Source: Chloroflexota bacterium
Lineage (GTDB): Bacteria; Chloroflexota; Anaerolineae; UBA4142; SHND01
Direction: 5' to 3'
Length of the DNA stretch: 64,000 nt
Assembly (NCBI GenBank): GCA_004295045.1
Contig: SHND01000056.1
Span: 1-64,000 of the forward strand
The notes beneath the pieces were generated by a model, which was given only the letters and a program-made list of their open reading frames with translations, did no database searches and was not told the origin of the DNA. Shown in pieces: positions 1-8,227 of the stretch. Position 1 is the stretch's first letter, and every line of letters starts with the position of its first letter. The position numbers and the translations under genes were made by a program.

Positions 1-126
1 GCTCGGATTTTGCATCGCCAGCACTTTGGTGATGGCGGCTGACAGGGTCGTCTTGCCGTGATCGACGTGCCCAATCGTCCCGACGTTCACATGTGGTTTC
101 GTCCGTTCAAATTTGCCTTTGGACAT
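1..126 (-). CDS. tuf: Elongation factor Tu, N-terminal fragment (cut by window edge)
   Basis: Only the first 42 codons are inside the window. The GTPase brings aminoacyl-tRNA to the ribosome. The fragment starts MSKGKFERTKPHVNVGTIG, the standard EF-Tu start, followed by the P-loop GHVDHGKTT at residues 19-27 and the helix that follows it. It lies directly downstream of fusA on the same strand, completing the usual rpsL-rpsG-fusA-tuf (str operon) order. The 70-bp gap to fusA is filled by a heptamer repeat array. The family assignment is secure; nothing can be said about the rest of the protein. Confidence 0.97.
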   Translation of the reverse strand, partial: MSKGKFERTKPHVNVGTIGHVDHGKTTLSAAITKVLAMQNPS

Positions 127-130
127 TTTT

Positions 131-200
131 GTTGTCAGTTATTTGTTATTCGCTATCAGTCATTTGAAAAAACCTTGACTAGTAACGGATAACGAATTAC
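131..200. repeat. Inverted heptamer array between fusA and tuf
   Basis: Plus-strand units of 7 bp run from 131 to 165 (GTTGTCA, GTTATTT, GTTATTC, GCTATCA, GTCATTT). Related units in the opposite orientation run from 173 to 200 (on the minus strand GTAATTC, GTTATCC, GTTACTA, GTCAAGG). The fusA stop codon TAA (197-199) lies inside the last unit. The array fills the whole fusA-tuf spacer. It resembles in style, not in sequence, the short tandemly repeated repetitive (STRR) heptamers known from cyanobacteria. Confidence 0.75.
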
Positions 201-2287
201 CGTTTTGCCGCAACCTTTTCCTTGCCGCCAATAATTGCCTCGGCAAAGCTCTGCGGTAATTGTTCGTAATGATCGAATTCCATCGTAAAGGTGCCGCGTC
301 CTTGCGTTGCTGAACGAAGGTCGGTTGCATAACCGAACATCGTCGCCAACGGAACGAACGCGCGCACGGCGGTTGTGCCGCCCGATTGCGCATCCATGCC
401 TTCGACTTTGGCGCGGCGCGCGCTCAAATCACCAATAATATCGCCCATGTATTGTTCGGGAATCGTGACTTCGACGCGCATGATTGGTTCAAGCAAGACG
501 GGCGATGCTTTTTGCACCCCGCCTTTAAAGCCCATTGACGCGGCAATCTTGAATGCCATTTCGCTTGAATCTACTTCGTGGTACGAACCATCGTACAACG
601 TGACTTTGATATCCACGACGGGATAGCCTGCGATCACGCCCGATTCCATTGCTTCCTTGACGCCTTTTTCGACGGCAGGGATGTATTCGTTCGGAATTGC
701 CGCGCCGCGAATGGCATTCACAAATTCAAAGCCCTTGCCCGGTTCCAACGGATCGAGTTGCAGCCACACATCGCCGAATTGTCCCTTGCCGCCCGACTGG
801 CGCACAAAGCGACCTTCGTTCTTGACCGACTTGGTGATGGTCTCGCGATACGCCACCTGCGGTCTGCCCACGTTTGCGCCGACTTTGAACTCGCGGAGCA
901 TCCGATCCACCAAAACATCGAGGTGCAGCTCGCCCATCCCCGCGATCAGAGTCTGTCCCGTTTCCTCGTCCGTCCGAACGCGAAAGGTTGGGTCTTCTTC
1001 AGCGAGGCGGCGCAGCGCATCCGACATTTTTTCTTGATCGGCTTTGGTCTTGGGTTCGATGGCGACGTGAATAACCGGCTCGGGGAATTTGATTGACTCG
1101 AGAATCACCGGCTTGCCGGAATCGCAGAGCGTGTCACCCGTAAATGTGCTTTTCGGCCCCACGACGGCGGCAATATCGCCCGCGCAAATTTCGTCAATCT
1201 CTTCGCGATTGTTTGCATGCATCCGCAGCAAACGTCCAATGCGTTCGCGTTGATTTTTTGTTGCGTTGAGAACGGTCGAGCCGCTAGTCAGCTTGCCGGA
1301 ATACACGCGAATGTAGGCGAGCCGTCCAACGTACGGATCAGTAACAATTTTGAAGGCAAGCGCGGACAACGATTCCGTCTCGCTTGCTTCGCGGACTTGC
1401 GGTTCCCCGTTCGGCGTTTCGCCAATAACCGGCGGAATGTCAACGGGCGATGGCAGGTAATCTATAACTGCGTCGAGAACCAATTGCACGCCTTTGTTTT
1501 TTAACGCGCTGCCGCACAACACAGGCACAAGCTTGTTGCCAATCGTGGCGCGCCGAAGCGCGGCGCGTAATTCGTCTGCCGAAATTTCTTCGCCCATCAA
1601 ATATTTTTCGCCGAGCGTGTCATCCGTTTCGGCAATGAGCGCAATCATGTGTTCGCGCGCATCTTGGGCTTCTTGTTTCAGTTCTGCGGGAATTTCCGAA
1701 GATTCTGTTTTCGTACCGAGGTCATCCGTATAAATAATTGCTTCGTTCGCAATGAGGTTAATCATGCCTTTGAACGAGGATTCCGCGCCAATGGGGAGTT
1801 GAATAGCAACCGGTTTTGCGCCAAGCCGTTCGACAATCATTTCAATGGTGCGCCAAAAATCCGCGCCGACGCGGTCCATCTTGTTGACAAAGGCAAGACG
1901 CGGGACATTGAAACGATCGGCTTGACGCCACACCGTTTCCGACTGCGGCTGTACGCCCGCAACGGCATCAAAGACAACAATGCCACCGTCAAGCACGCGC
2001 AAGCTGCGCTGCACTTCGGCGGTGAAATCAATGTGCCCGGGCGTATCAATCAGATTGATTTGATGATCGAGCCAAAACGTGGTCGTTGCCGCAGACGTGA
2101 TCGTGATGCCGCGTTCGCGTTCTTGCTCCATCCAATCCATCGTAGCCGTGCCGTCATGGACTTCGCCCAAGCGGTGCGTCTTGTGCGTATAAAATAAAAT
2201 TCTTTCGCTTACCGTAGTTTTGCCGCTGTCAATGTGGGCAATCACTCCTACGTTGCGAACCTTGTGAATTGGTGCTGGTCTTCCCAT
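197..2287 (-). CDS. fusA: Elongation factor G
   Basis: Translocase GTPase of the ribosome, 696 aa, the normal length. The P-loop AHIDSGKTT is at residues 17-25 (Ser where most bacterial EF-Gs have Ala), with DTPGHIDF and NKMD as the other guanine-nucleotide motifs, and the domain IV/V sequence SSEMAFKIAASMGFK near the C-terminus. It starts with ATG 76 bp after rpsG. The spacing to tuf is 70 bp. Its stop codon TAA is embedded in a heptamer repeat unit. The str-operon context supports the housekeeping EF-G rather than a paralogue. Confidence 0.97.
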   Translation of the reverse strand: MGRPAPIHKVRNVGVIAHIDSGKTTVSERILFYTHKTHRLGEVHDGTATMDWMEQERERGITITSAATTTFWLDHQINLIDTPGHIDFTAEVQRSLRVLDGGIVVFDAVAGVQPQSETVWRQADRFNVPRLAFVNKMDRVGADFWRTIEMIVERLGAKPVAIQLPIGAESSFKGMINLIANEAIIYTDDLGTKTESSEIPAELKQEAQDAREHMIALIAETDDTLGEKYLMGEEISADELRAALRRATIGNKLVPVLCGSALKNKGVQLVLDAVIDYLPSPVDIPPVIGETPNGEPQVREASETESLSALAFKIVTDPYVGRLAYIRVYSGKLTSGSTVLNATKNQRERIGRLLRMHANNREEIDEICAGDIAAVVGPKSTFTGDTLCDSGKPVILESIKFPEPVIHVAIEPKTKADQEKMSDALRRLAEEDPTFRVRTDEETGQTLIAGMGELHLDVLVDRMLREFKVGANVGRPQVAYRETITKSVKNEGRFVRQSGGKGQFGDVWLQLDPLEPGKGFEFVNAIRGAAIPNEYIPAVEKGVKEAMESGVIAGYPVVDIKVTLYDGSYHEVDSSEMAFKIAASMGFKGGVQKASPVLLEPIMRVEVTIPEQYMGDIIGDLSARRAKVEGMDAQSGGTTAVRAFVPLATMFGYATDLRSATQGRGTFTMEFDHYEQLPQSFAEAIIGGKEKVAAKR

Positions 2288-2363
2288 ATCTGCCTAACCC
2301 TTGTTCATTCCATCATTGAAACCCATGGCGCCGATGCCAATCTATGATTCAAATTCTCCGCTA

Positions 2364-2834
2364 TCAAAAACGATAATGCGCGAACGCGCGATTCGCTTCC
2401 GCCTGTTTCAAAACTTCTTCCTTCTTTTTAATCGTTGCACCCTGTCCGGCTGCAGCATCCATCAATTCTGCGGCGAGCCGTTCCGAAAAGTTTTTGCCGG
2501 GGCGCGCTTTGGCGGACGCAATAATCCAACGCATCGCCAATGCTTGACGCCGATCGCTTGGCACTTCCATTGGCACTTGCAGGGTGGCGCCGCCAACGCG
2601 ACGCGGTTTTACTTCAACCATCGGACCGGCATTTTTCAACGCTTGTTCAAAAACCTCGGTCGGCGATTTCTTTGTCTTTTCTTGAATAATCTCAAATGCG
2701 CCGTACACCAATCCTTCCGACACAGTTTTCTTGCCGCGCTGCATCACTTTGTTGATAAAGCGTCCGATGGTGCGGCTGTTGTAACGTGAATCGGCGCGTG
2801 GGATGCGCTTGGTTGCGCGTGCTCTACGGGACAT
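2364..2834 (-). CDS. rpsG: 30S ribosomal protein S7
   Basis: Primary binder of the 3' major domain of 16S rRNA, forming part of the head of the 30S subunit near the E site. 156 aa, the usual length. The family signature DSRYNSRTIGRFINKVMQRG is near the N-terminus, and VGGATLQVPMEV and the C-terminal FAHYRF are also typical. An AGGAGA Shine-Dalgarno lies 8 nt before the ATG. It sits between rpsL and fusA as in other str operons. Confidence 0.98.
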   Translation of the reverse strand: MSRRARATKRIPRADSRYNSRTIGRFINKVMQRGKKTVSEGLVYGAFEIIQEKTKKSPTEVFEQALKNAGPMVEVKPRRVGGATLQVPMEVPSDRRQALAMRWIIASAKARPGKNFSERLAAELMDAAAGQGATIKKKEEVLKQAEANRAFAHYRF

Positions 2835-2853
2835 GAATCAATCTCCTGAAATG

Positions 2854-2888
2854 GCTGATGGCAGTTGGCGGATAGCAGATGGCGAGAG
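2854..2888. repeat. Heptamer array between rpsL and rpsG
   Basis: Five consecutive 7-bp units on the plus strand: GCTGATG, GCAGTTG, GCGGATA, GCAGATG, GCGAGAG. The array ends 20 bp upstream of the rpsG start codon, so it would lie in the rpsL-rpsG mRNA spacer. Unlike the fusA array it does not touch the preceding stop codon (2941-2943). Confidence 0.65.
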
Positions 2889-2940
2889 CAAATTGTGCTT
2901 GTGCGATCCACTATCGCGCTGTAATCAGCGCAGCGAGGTG

Positions 2941-3375
2941 CTACTTGGCTGCGGCTGCGCCTTCCTTTGGTCGTTTCGCGCCATACTTGCTGCGCGCCTT
3001 GCGGCGTTTTTCGACGCCGCCTGTATCCAAAGTGCCGCGCACGATGTGATAGCGCACGCCCGGCAAATCTTTGACGCGTCCGCCGCGAATCAGCACCACC
3101 GAGTGTTCCTGAAGCGAATGTCCTTCGCCCGGAATGTAGGCAGTGACCTCAATCCCGTTGGTCAGGCGTACGCGCGCGATTTTGCGAAGCGCTGAATTTG
3201 GCTTTTTGGGCGTCATCGTACGGACTTGGGTGCAAACCCCGCGTTTGAACGGCGCGCCGTTGCCTTTTTCGCGCTTGTTTTTCAAAAGATTCAGCGTAAA
3301 GCCGAGTGCAGGCGCTTTGGTCTTTTTCGATTGTTGTTTTCTGCCTTTGCGAACCAATTGATTGATCGTCGGCAT
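2941..3375 (-). CDS. rpsL: 30S ribosomal protein S12
   Basis: Decoding-centre protein of the 30S subunit, 144 aa. The start MPTINQLVRKGR and the conserved TPKKPNSALRK and GGRVKDLPGVRYH segments carry the lysines that correspond to E. coli K43 and K88, so no classical streptomycin-resistance substitution is present. The tail after KRPKEG ends in an Ala-rich extension. It is the first gene of the str operon. A consensus promoter lies about 400 bp upstream, leaving a long leader with two strong hairpins. Confidence 0.98.
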   Translation of the reverse strand: MPTINQLVRKGRKQQSKKTKAPALGFTLNLLKNKREKGNGAPFKRGVCTQVRTMTPKKPNSALRKIARVRLTNGIEVTAYIPGEGHSLQEHSVVLIRGGRVKDLPGVRYHIVRGTLDTGGVEKRRKARSKYGAKRPKEGAAAAK

Positions 3376-3411
3376 GTTTTTCCCTTTTCGCTATTACTGG
3401 CGTAACACATA

Positions 3412-3449
3412 GTTACGAGGTCTGCGCGATTTCGCGTCGACCTCGTAAC
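3412..3449 (-). promoter_or_regulatory. Hairpin in the rpsL leader (proximal)
   Basis: Perfect 11-bp inverted repeat GTTACGAGGTC / GACCTCGTAAC around a 16-nt loop. The loop can extend the stem by CGCG/CGCG around ATTT. It lies 37 nt before the rpsL start in the transcript. There is no T-tract after it on the minus strand, so it is not an obvious terminator. A role in ribosomal-protein autoregulation is only inferred. Confidence 0.5.
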
Positions 3450-3470
3450 GATTATTTCTTTTCCGAGACA

Positions 3471-3512
3471 GGCGCACGCCCTTCCGCCTAGTTCCTCGGA
3501 AGGGCGTGCGCC
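3471..3512 (-). promoter_or_regulatory. Long perfect hairpin in the rpsL leader (distal)
   Basis: A 16-bp perfect inverted repeat (3471-3486 and 3497-3512) around a 10-nt loop. The arms are GC-rich (GGCGCACGCCCTTCCG). It sits about 250 nt downstream of the predicted rpsL transcription start and is followed by AAAAGAAAT rather than a T run. It could be a regulatory RNA stem, a processing site, or a copy of a dispersed palindrome; the window alone cannot decide. Confidence 0.5.
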
Positions 3513-3772
3513 CCGACGCAACTTCACGCTCCCGAAAATTTACATTCAATTCTTTTCGACGCCGCGTGATGCGCCGCCAGTCCCATTTCGCGGACTATTG
3601 ATTACCCTGCTGATTCATTCTTCGTTGACGTTTCCACATTGTTCATGCGGACATTCAACCGTGGTGAATCATAGATTCGCACGCGTCGTTCGCGTGGAGT
3701 AATCAATTGGTGTGAGTTGTTCACTTGTCAGACCGACACAAAAAGAGCGCGGTCACAACCCACCGAAAGCGG

Positions 3773-3801
3773 ATTATATCTTATTGTGAAATTTGTGTCA
3801 A
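3773..3801 (-). promoter_or_regulatory. Consensus sigma-70 promoter of the str operon
   Basis: On the minus strand TTGACA (3796-3801), a 17-bp spacer, then TATAAT (3773-3778): an exact match to the consensus with optimal spacing. It lies between the rpoB 3' hairpin and rpsL. The predicted start near 3766 gives a leader of about 390 nt. rpsL-rpsG-fusA-tuf can therefore be transcribed independently of rpoB. Confidence 0.85.
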
Positions 3802-3824
3802 CTTAAAATTTCAGCGCGTTTTGT

Positions 3825-3857
3825 GCGTCTCCTGAACAACCAACCTTCAGGAGACGC
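3825..3857 (-). terminator. Hairpin downstream of rpoB
   Basis: Perfect 12-bp stem GCGTCTCCTGAA / TTCAGGAGACGC with a 9-nt loop, 24 nt after the rpoB stop. The downstream minus-strand bases ACAAAACGCG are not T-rich, so it may be a weak or factor-assisted terminator, or an mRNA 3'-end stabiliser. Confidence 0.5.
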
Positions 3858-3881
3858 AAGCTGCTTGACGATCTTGCAGAC

Positions 3882-6800
3882 TTAGTTTTCGCTTTCTTCA
3901 GAACGCGCCGGGCGCTCCCGCCGACCCCCACGTCGTTCGGGGAGACTGCGGATCGCCTCTTTGCCAAATTTCGGCTCGGCAAATTCATCGCGCAAAAGCC
4001 CAAGCCCCAGATTCGGCATTTTCTCTTCCGTCTCTTCTTTGCCAAAGGTCATCTTGTCGCCTTCGTCGCTGTACACTTCGACGGCGAGACCGAGTGACTG
4101 CAATTCTTTTACCAATACGCGGAACGACTCGGGTACACCCGGCTCTAAAATCTCTTCGCCTTTGACAATGGCTTCGTAGGTTTTCACACGCCCAGTAACG
4201 TCGTCGGATTTTACCGTCAACATTTCTTGCAGCGTGTGCGCCGCGCCGTACGCCTCCAGCGCCCATACTTCCATTTCGCCGAAACGCTGACCACCGAACT
4301 GCGCTTTACCGCCCAACGGCTGCTGCGTTACGAGCGAGTATGGACCGGTCGAACGCGCATGCACTTTGTCTTCGACCAAATGCGCGAGCTTCATCATGTA
4401 GATTATGCCGACTGTAACCGATTGGTCGTACGGCATTCCGGTCTTGCCGTCATACAAGATGGATTTGCCCGAAGTTGGAAGCGGTTGCCGCAATTCTTTG
4501 GCAACTTTTTCGGCTTCCGCGCGCAAATCGGATTCGGACCATTTCGCGCTGACTTTGACTTCGCGTTGTTCGAGCCACAAACGATAACATGCCGCGCGCG
4601 CGAGTTCGTCCGCTTGTCTGCGTTCTTCGGACGAGCGCGAATCATGTTCAAACACCAACAATTCATCCGGCTCGTATCCTTTTTCGCTCAACCAGAATTT
4701 CAGGGCTTCACGACGCGCATACGTGCGATTGTTCAAGAGTTTGCGGCGGTCGGCATCCTCCAAGTGTTCTTGGAGAAATAACATGCGCGCTTCGTCATCG
4801 TCTTGCAATTCTTCAATGTCGTATTCTTGTTCTTTAAGCCATGTCCACGCGCGCCCCGCCATGTCGTACCACGCCTGATCCATCATCCACGCGCGGGCGA
4901 GTTCCGCTGCAATTTCTTGTTCGTCCGCCCCATCAAAGACGGGCGTCACTACTTGAAAACCGAGTTTCTCTGCCGCCCAGCCGAGGTGCGTTTCAAGAAT
5001 TTGACCGATGTTCATGCGCGCCGGCACACCGAGCGGATTCAAGATGATGTCAACCGGCGTTCCATCCTCCAAAAATGGCATATCTTCGATTGGCACCACT
5101 TTCGAGATGACGCCTTTGTTGCCGTGACGTCCTGCCATCTTGTCGCCTTCGTTGATCTTGCGCTGCTGAGCAACCGACACGCGCACAAGTTTGTCAACGC
5201 CCGCCGACAGTTCACTGTGTTCATCGCGCGTAAAGACTTTGACGTCCACCACTTTGCCGCGTTCGCCGTGCGGCAAGCGCAGCGATGAATCGCGCACTTC
5301 GCGCGCTTTTTCTCCAAAGATAGCGCGCAGTAATTTTTCTTCCGGCGTGAGGTCCGTTTCACCTTTTGGTGTGATCTTGCCAACGAGAATATCGCCGGGT
5401 CCAACTTCGGCGCCAACGCGAATAATCCCTTCCTCATCCAAATCTTTCAACACATCTTCACCGACATTCGGGATATCGCGCGTAATTTCTTCTGGACCGA
5501 GTTTCGTATCGCGCGCCTCGATTTCATGCTTTTCGATGTGAATGGAAGAGAACTTGTCTTCCCACGCCATTCGCTCGCTGATCAAAATCGCGTCTTCGTA
5601 GTTGCCGCCTTCCCAACTCATGAACGCGACCGTCACATTTTGCCCAAGCGCGAGCTGTCCGTATTCCGTTGAATTGGAATCGGCAATGACCTGACCCTTT
5701 TTCACTTTTTGCCCGCGCGTGACAATCGGGCGTTGATCAATGCAGGTAGATTGATTCGAGCGATTGTATTTTCGAAGCGTGTAGATTTCGTTCTTGCGTC
5801 CATGCTTGACAACGATTTCCTTTGACGTCACGCTAATCACTTCGCCGTCTTCTTCGGCAATCACGACTTGGCCCGAATCGAGCGCGGCTTGCAACTCCAT
5901 CCCCGTGCCAACGACGGGCGCTTCCGGCACCAAAAGCGGCACCGCTTGGCGCTGCATGTTCGAACCCATCAACGCGCGGTTCGCATCGTCATGTTCGAGG
6001 AATGGGATGAGCGCGGCGGAAATGCCGACAATTTGTTTTGGCGACACATCCATGTATTCCGCGTGCGACGGCGAATCACTCATGTACTCGCCCGCTTTGC
6101 GGACGGAAACACGCTCCTGAACAAATTCGCCACGCTCATTCAATTGGGCATTCGCCTGCACGATGGTATGTTTGTCTTCCACATCGGCTGGCAGATATTC
6201 GATTTCGTCAGAGGCGAACGATTTCACTTCGACCACATTATTCTTGCCGAGCGCGTCCGAGATTTTGCCCGCCAGTTTTTCGTCAATCAGTCGTCCTTCT
6301 TCGGCGATCACTTTGTCGTTGTCCGGATCAACCACATCCTCGCTCAAGGTGCGACCGACGAGGCGATCTTTTTTCGGCGGCAATTCGTGATACACGCGGC
6401 GGTATGGCGTTTCGATGAAACCAAACTCGTTGATCTGCGCGTACGTGGCGAGACGACCGATGAGACCGATGTTCGGTCCTTCAGGCGTTTCAATCGGACA
6501 AATGCGTCCGTAATGCGAATCGTGAACATCGCGCACATCAAAGCCCGCGCGTTCGCGGCGCAGACCGCCGGGACCTAACGCGGACAAAGTACGCTTGTGC
6601 GTCAATTCGTCCAACGGATTTGTCTGCTGCATGAACTGCGAAAGCTGCGAGCCGCCGAAAAATTCGCGCATTGCCGCGACAACGGGGCGAATGTTCACCA
6701 AATTTAACGGCGTCATCTGCTCGGGATCACGAATGCTCATGCGCTCGCGCACCACGCGCTCCAAGCGCAGTAAACCGATACGTAAGTGATTTTGAATCAA

Positions 6801-7880
6801 CTCGCCCACCGTCTTGACGCGGCGGTTACCGAGATGGTCAATATCGTCGTCGTGTTCCTGACCATTGTTGATCAGAATCAAGTGTTCCAGAACTTTGATA
6901 ATGTCGGTCTCGGTCAGCGTGCGTTCTTTGGGCGTTTGATCGGCAGGCGCATCCGTCCCATACAAGCGGCGGTTGAGTTTATGACGACCCACTTTGCCCA
7001 AATCATAGCGGCGTTGCGTGAAAAGCAATTGCGCCATAAACGCTTTCGCGTTATCGAGTGTCGCGGGGTCGCCGGGGCGCAAACGTTTGTAAAATTCAAT
7101 GAGCGAATCATTGACGCCTTGCAGCTTGGGCGTTTCGCGCTCGAGGGTGGTGCGAATGAATTGATGATCGGGATTGTTGTCCACGCCCGCGAAAATGGAA
7201 AGGATTCCTTCATCCGTTCCACCGCCCACGCCGATGGCGCGCAGCAGCATCGTCACCGGAATTTTGCGCTTGCGGTCCACCTTGACGGAAAGAATATCGC
7301 GCTTGCTTGTTTCAAATTCGAGCCACGCGCCGCGATTGGGAATTAGTTTTGCAGATGTGAGGGGGCGACCCGTTTGGCGATCTTCGTCGGCGGTAAAGTA
7401 CACGCCGGGCGAACGGATCAATTGCGAAACAACCACGCGTTCCGCGCCGTTGATGACGAACGTACCGTGCTGTGTCATCTCGGGAAAATCGCCCATATAA
7501 ATTTTTTGAATAATTGGTTCTTTGACTTCGGGTCCAACTAACGCGACTTCGACTTCGAGCGGGCGCGCAAAAGTCATATCCATTTCGCGGCATTCCGCTT
7601 CCGAGTATTTCGGTTCACCGAAACTGAACTTGAGCGGCTTGCCCGGAGATTTGGCATCCCATGCTGCACCGGGAAAATACAACGCGTAATTGTGATTAAA
7701 GGATTCAATCGGAGAGACTTCATCAAAGAGTTCGATGAGTCCTTCTTCTTTGAACCATTTGAACGATTCCAATTGCACCTGGATCAAAGTTGGAATCGCG
7801 ATTACATCAGGAATCCGTGCATACGTTTTTTGATCAGAACGCAGACCATTCGTTACAGGCATCGTCAGAGCTTGCGCCAT
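3882..7880 (-). CDS. rpoB: DNA-directed RNA polymerase subunit beta
   Basis: Beta subunit of the core RNA polymerase, 1332 aa, the normal bacterial size. Visible landmarks are the rifampicin-pocket segment GGSQLSQFMQQTNPLDEL around residue 417, ALGPGGLRRERAGF, the GRICPIETPEGPNIGL motif, the C-terminal AGRHGNKGVISK and GGKAQFGGQRFGEMEVWAL. At the position of E. coli D516 this protein has Gln (residue 418), and R529 is Thr, so rifampicin binding may differ. The tail is basic and Glu-rich (RRGGRRERPARSEESEN). An AAGGAG Shine-Dalgarno supports the start. rpoC does not follow; the str operon does. Confidence 0.98.
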   Translation of the reverse strand: MAQALTMPVTNGLRSDQKTYARIPDVIAIPTLIQVQLESFKWFKEEGLIELFDEVSPIESFNHNYALYFPGAAWDAKSPGKPLKFSFGEPKYSEAECREMDMTFARPLEVEVALVGPEVKEPIIQKIYMGDFPEMTQHGTFVINGAERVVVSQLIRSPGVYFTADEDRQTGRPLTSAKLIPNRGAWLEFETSKRDILSVKVDRKRKIPVTMLLRAIGVGGGTDEGILSIFAGVDNNPDHQFIRTTLERETPKLQGVNDSLIEFYKRLRPGDPATLDNAKAFMAQLLFTQRRYDLGKVGRHKLNRRLYGTDAPADQTPKERTLTETDIIKVLEHLILINNGQEHDDDIDHLGNRRVKTVGELIQNHLRIGLLRLERVVRERMSIRDPEQMTPLNLVNIRPVVAAMREFFGGSQLSQFMQQTNPLDELTHKRTLSALGPGGLRRERAGFDVRDVHDSHYGRICPIETPEGPNIGLIGRLATYAQINEFGFIETPYRRVYHELPPKKDRLVGRTLSEDVVDPDNDKVIAEEGRLIDEKLAGKISDALGKNNVVEVKSFASDEIEYLPADVEDKHTIVQANAQLNERGEFVQERVSVRKAGEYMSDSPSHAEYMDVSPKQIVGISAALIPFLEHDDANRALMGSNMQRQAVPLLVPEAPVVGTGMELQAALDSGQVVIAEEDGEVISVTSKEIVVKHGRKNEIYTLRKYNRSNQSTCIDQRPIVTRGQKVKKGQVIADSNSTEYGQLALGQNVTVAFMSWEGGNYEDAILISERMAWEDKFSSIHIEKHEIEARDTKLGPEEITRDIPNVGEDVLKDLDEEGIIRVGAEVGPGDILVGKITPKGETDLTPEEKLLRAIFGEKAREVRDSSLRLPHGERGKVVDVKVFTRDEHSELSAGVDKLVRVSVAQQRKINEGDKMAGRHGNKGVISKVVPIEDMPFLEDGTPVDIILNPLGVPARMNIGQILETHLGWAAEKLGFQVVTPVFDGADEQEIAAELARAWMMDQAWYDMAGRAWTWLKEQEYDIEELQDDDEARMLFLQEHLEDADRRKLLNNRTYARREALKFWLSEKGYEPDELLVFEHDSRSSEERRQADELARAACYRLWLEQREVKVSAKWSESDLRAEAEKVAKELRQPLPTSGKSILYDGKTGMPYDQSVTVGIIYMMKLAHLVEDKVHARSTGPYSLVTQQPLGGKAQFGGQRFGEMEVWALEAYGAAHTLQEMLTVKSDDVTGRVKTYEAIVKGEEILEPGVPESFRVLVKELQSLGLAVEVYSDEGDKMTFGKEETEEKMPNLGLGLLRDEFAEPKFGKEAIRSLPERRGGRRERPARSEESEN

Positions 7881-7935
7881 TCTTGACTCCTTTGCGCAGA
7901 TTAAGCGACTGTGTACAATACGCTAAACGATAAAC

Positions 7936-7984
7936 AAGAGAACAAACAAACATGCTCTTACGGAAAAACTCCGTTTGAGCATGT
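7936..7984 (-). promoter_or_regulatory. Terminator-like hairpin in the rpoB leader (possible attenuator)
   Basis: On the minus strand ACATGCTC pairs with GAGCATGT (7950-7957 with 7977-7984), with an inner ACGGA/TCCGT stem and an A-rich loop. The hairpin is followed by TTTGTTTGTTCTC. It lies between the rpoB promoter and the start codon, where a terminator can only act as an attenuator. It is about 60 nt upstream of the Shine-Dalgarno. Confidence 0.55.
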
Positions 7985-8018
7985 CGGGAAAATATATTCA
8001 ATTGATTTGATAGAAAGG

Positions 8019-8150
8019 CAGCAGCAGGAAAATTCAAGCATAAAGTATTTCTCCAAGCCTTGTAAACAAGCGGCGACAGGGGAAGTACAAAAAGGAAAAA
8101 GCTCCCTGCTGCTGAGATGCGGAAACCGCCTGTTCATCCCAAATAGGCAG
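8019..8150 (-). promoter_or_regulatory. Structured 5' leader of rpoB
   Basis: In the transcript CAGCAGCAGG (8105-8114) is complementary over 10 bases to CCTGCTGCTG (8019-8028). This closes a 76-nt domain that holds a small CTTGT/ACAAG hairpin. A further GCGG-TTT-CCGC hairpin lies just upstream, within a GAGA/TCTC pairing. Together with the terminator-like hairpin downstream this looks like a regulatory leader. I do not recognise it as a known riboswitch or ribosomal-protein leader. Confidence 0.45.
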
Positions 8151-8156
8151 TCTCGT

Positions 8157-8184
8157 ATTATAAGACAGAAATCAATGTTGTCAA
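8157..8184 (-). promoter_or_regulatory. Consensus sigma-70 promoter of rpoB
   Basis: TTGACA (8179-8184), 16-bp spacer, TATAAT (8157-8162) on the minus strand. The predicted start near 8150 gives a leader of about 270 nt. The -35 box is only 44 bp from the start of the divergent glycosyltransferase at 8228. Confidence 0.85.
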
Positions 8185-8227
8185 GACCCAATTTGCAGGA
8201 TTTCTAACCATCCATTAGCGACGTTTC

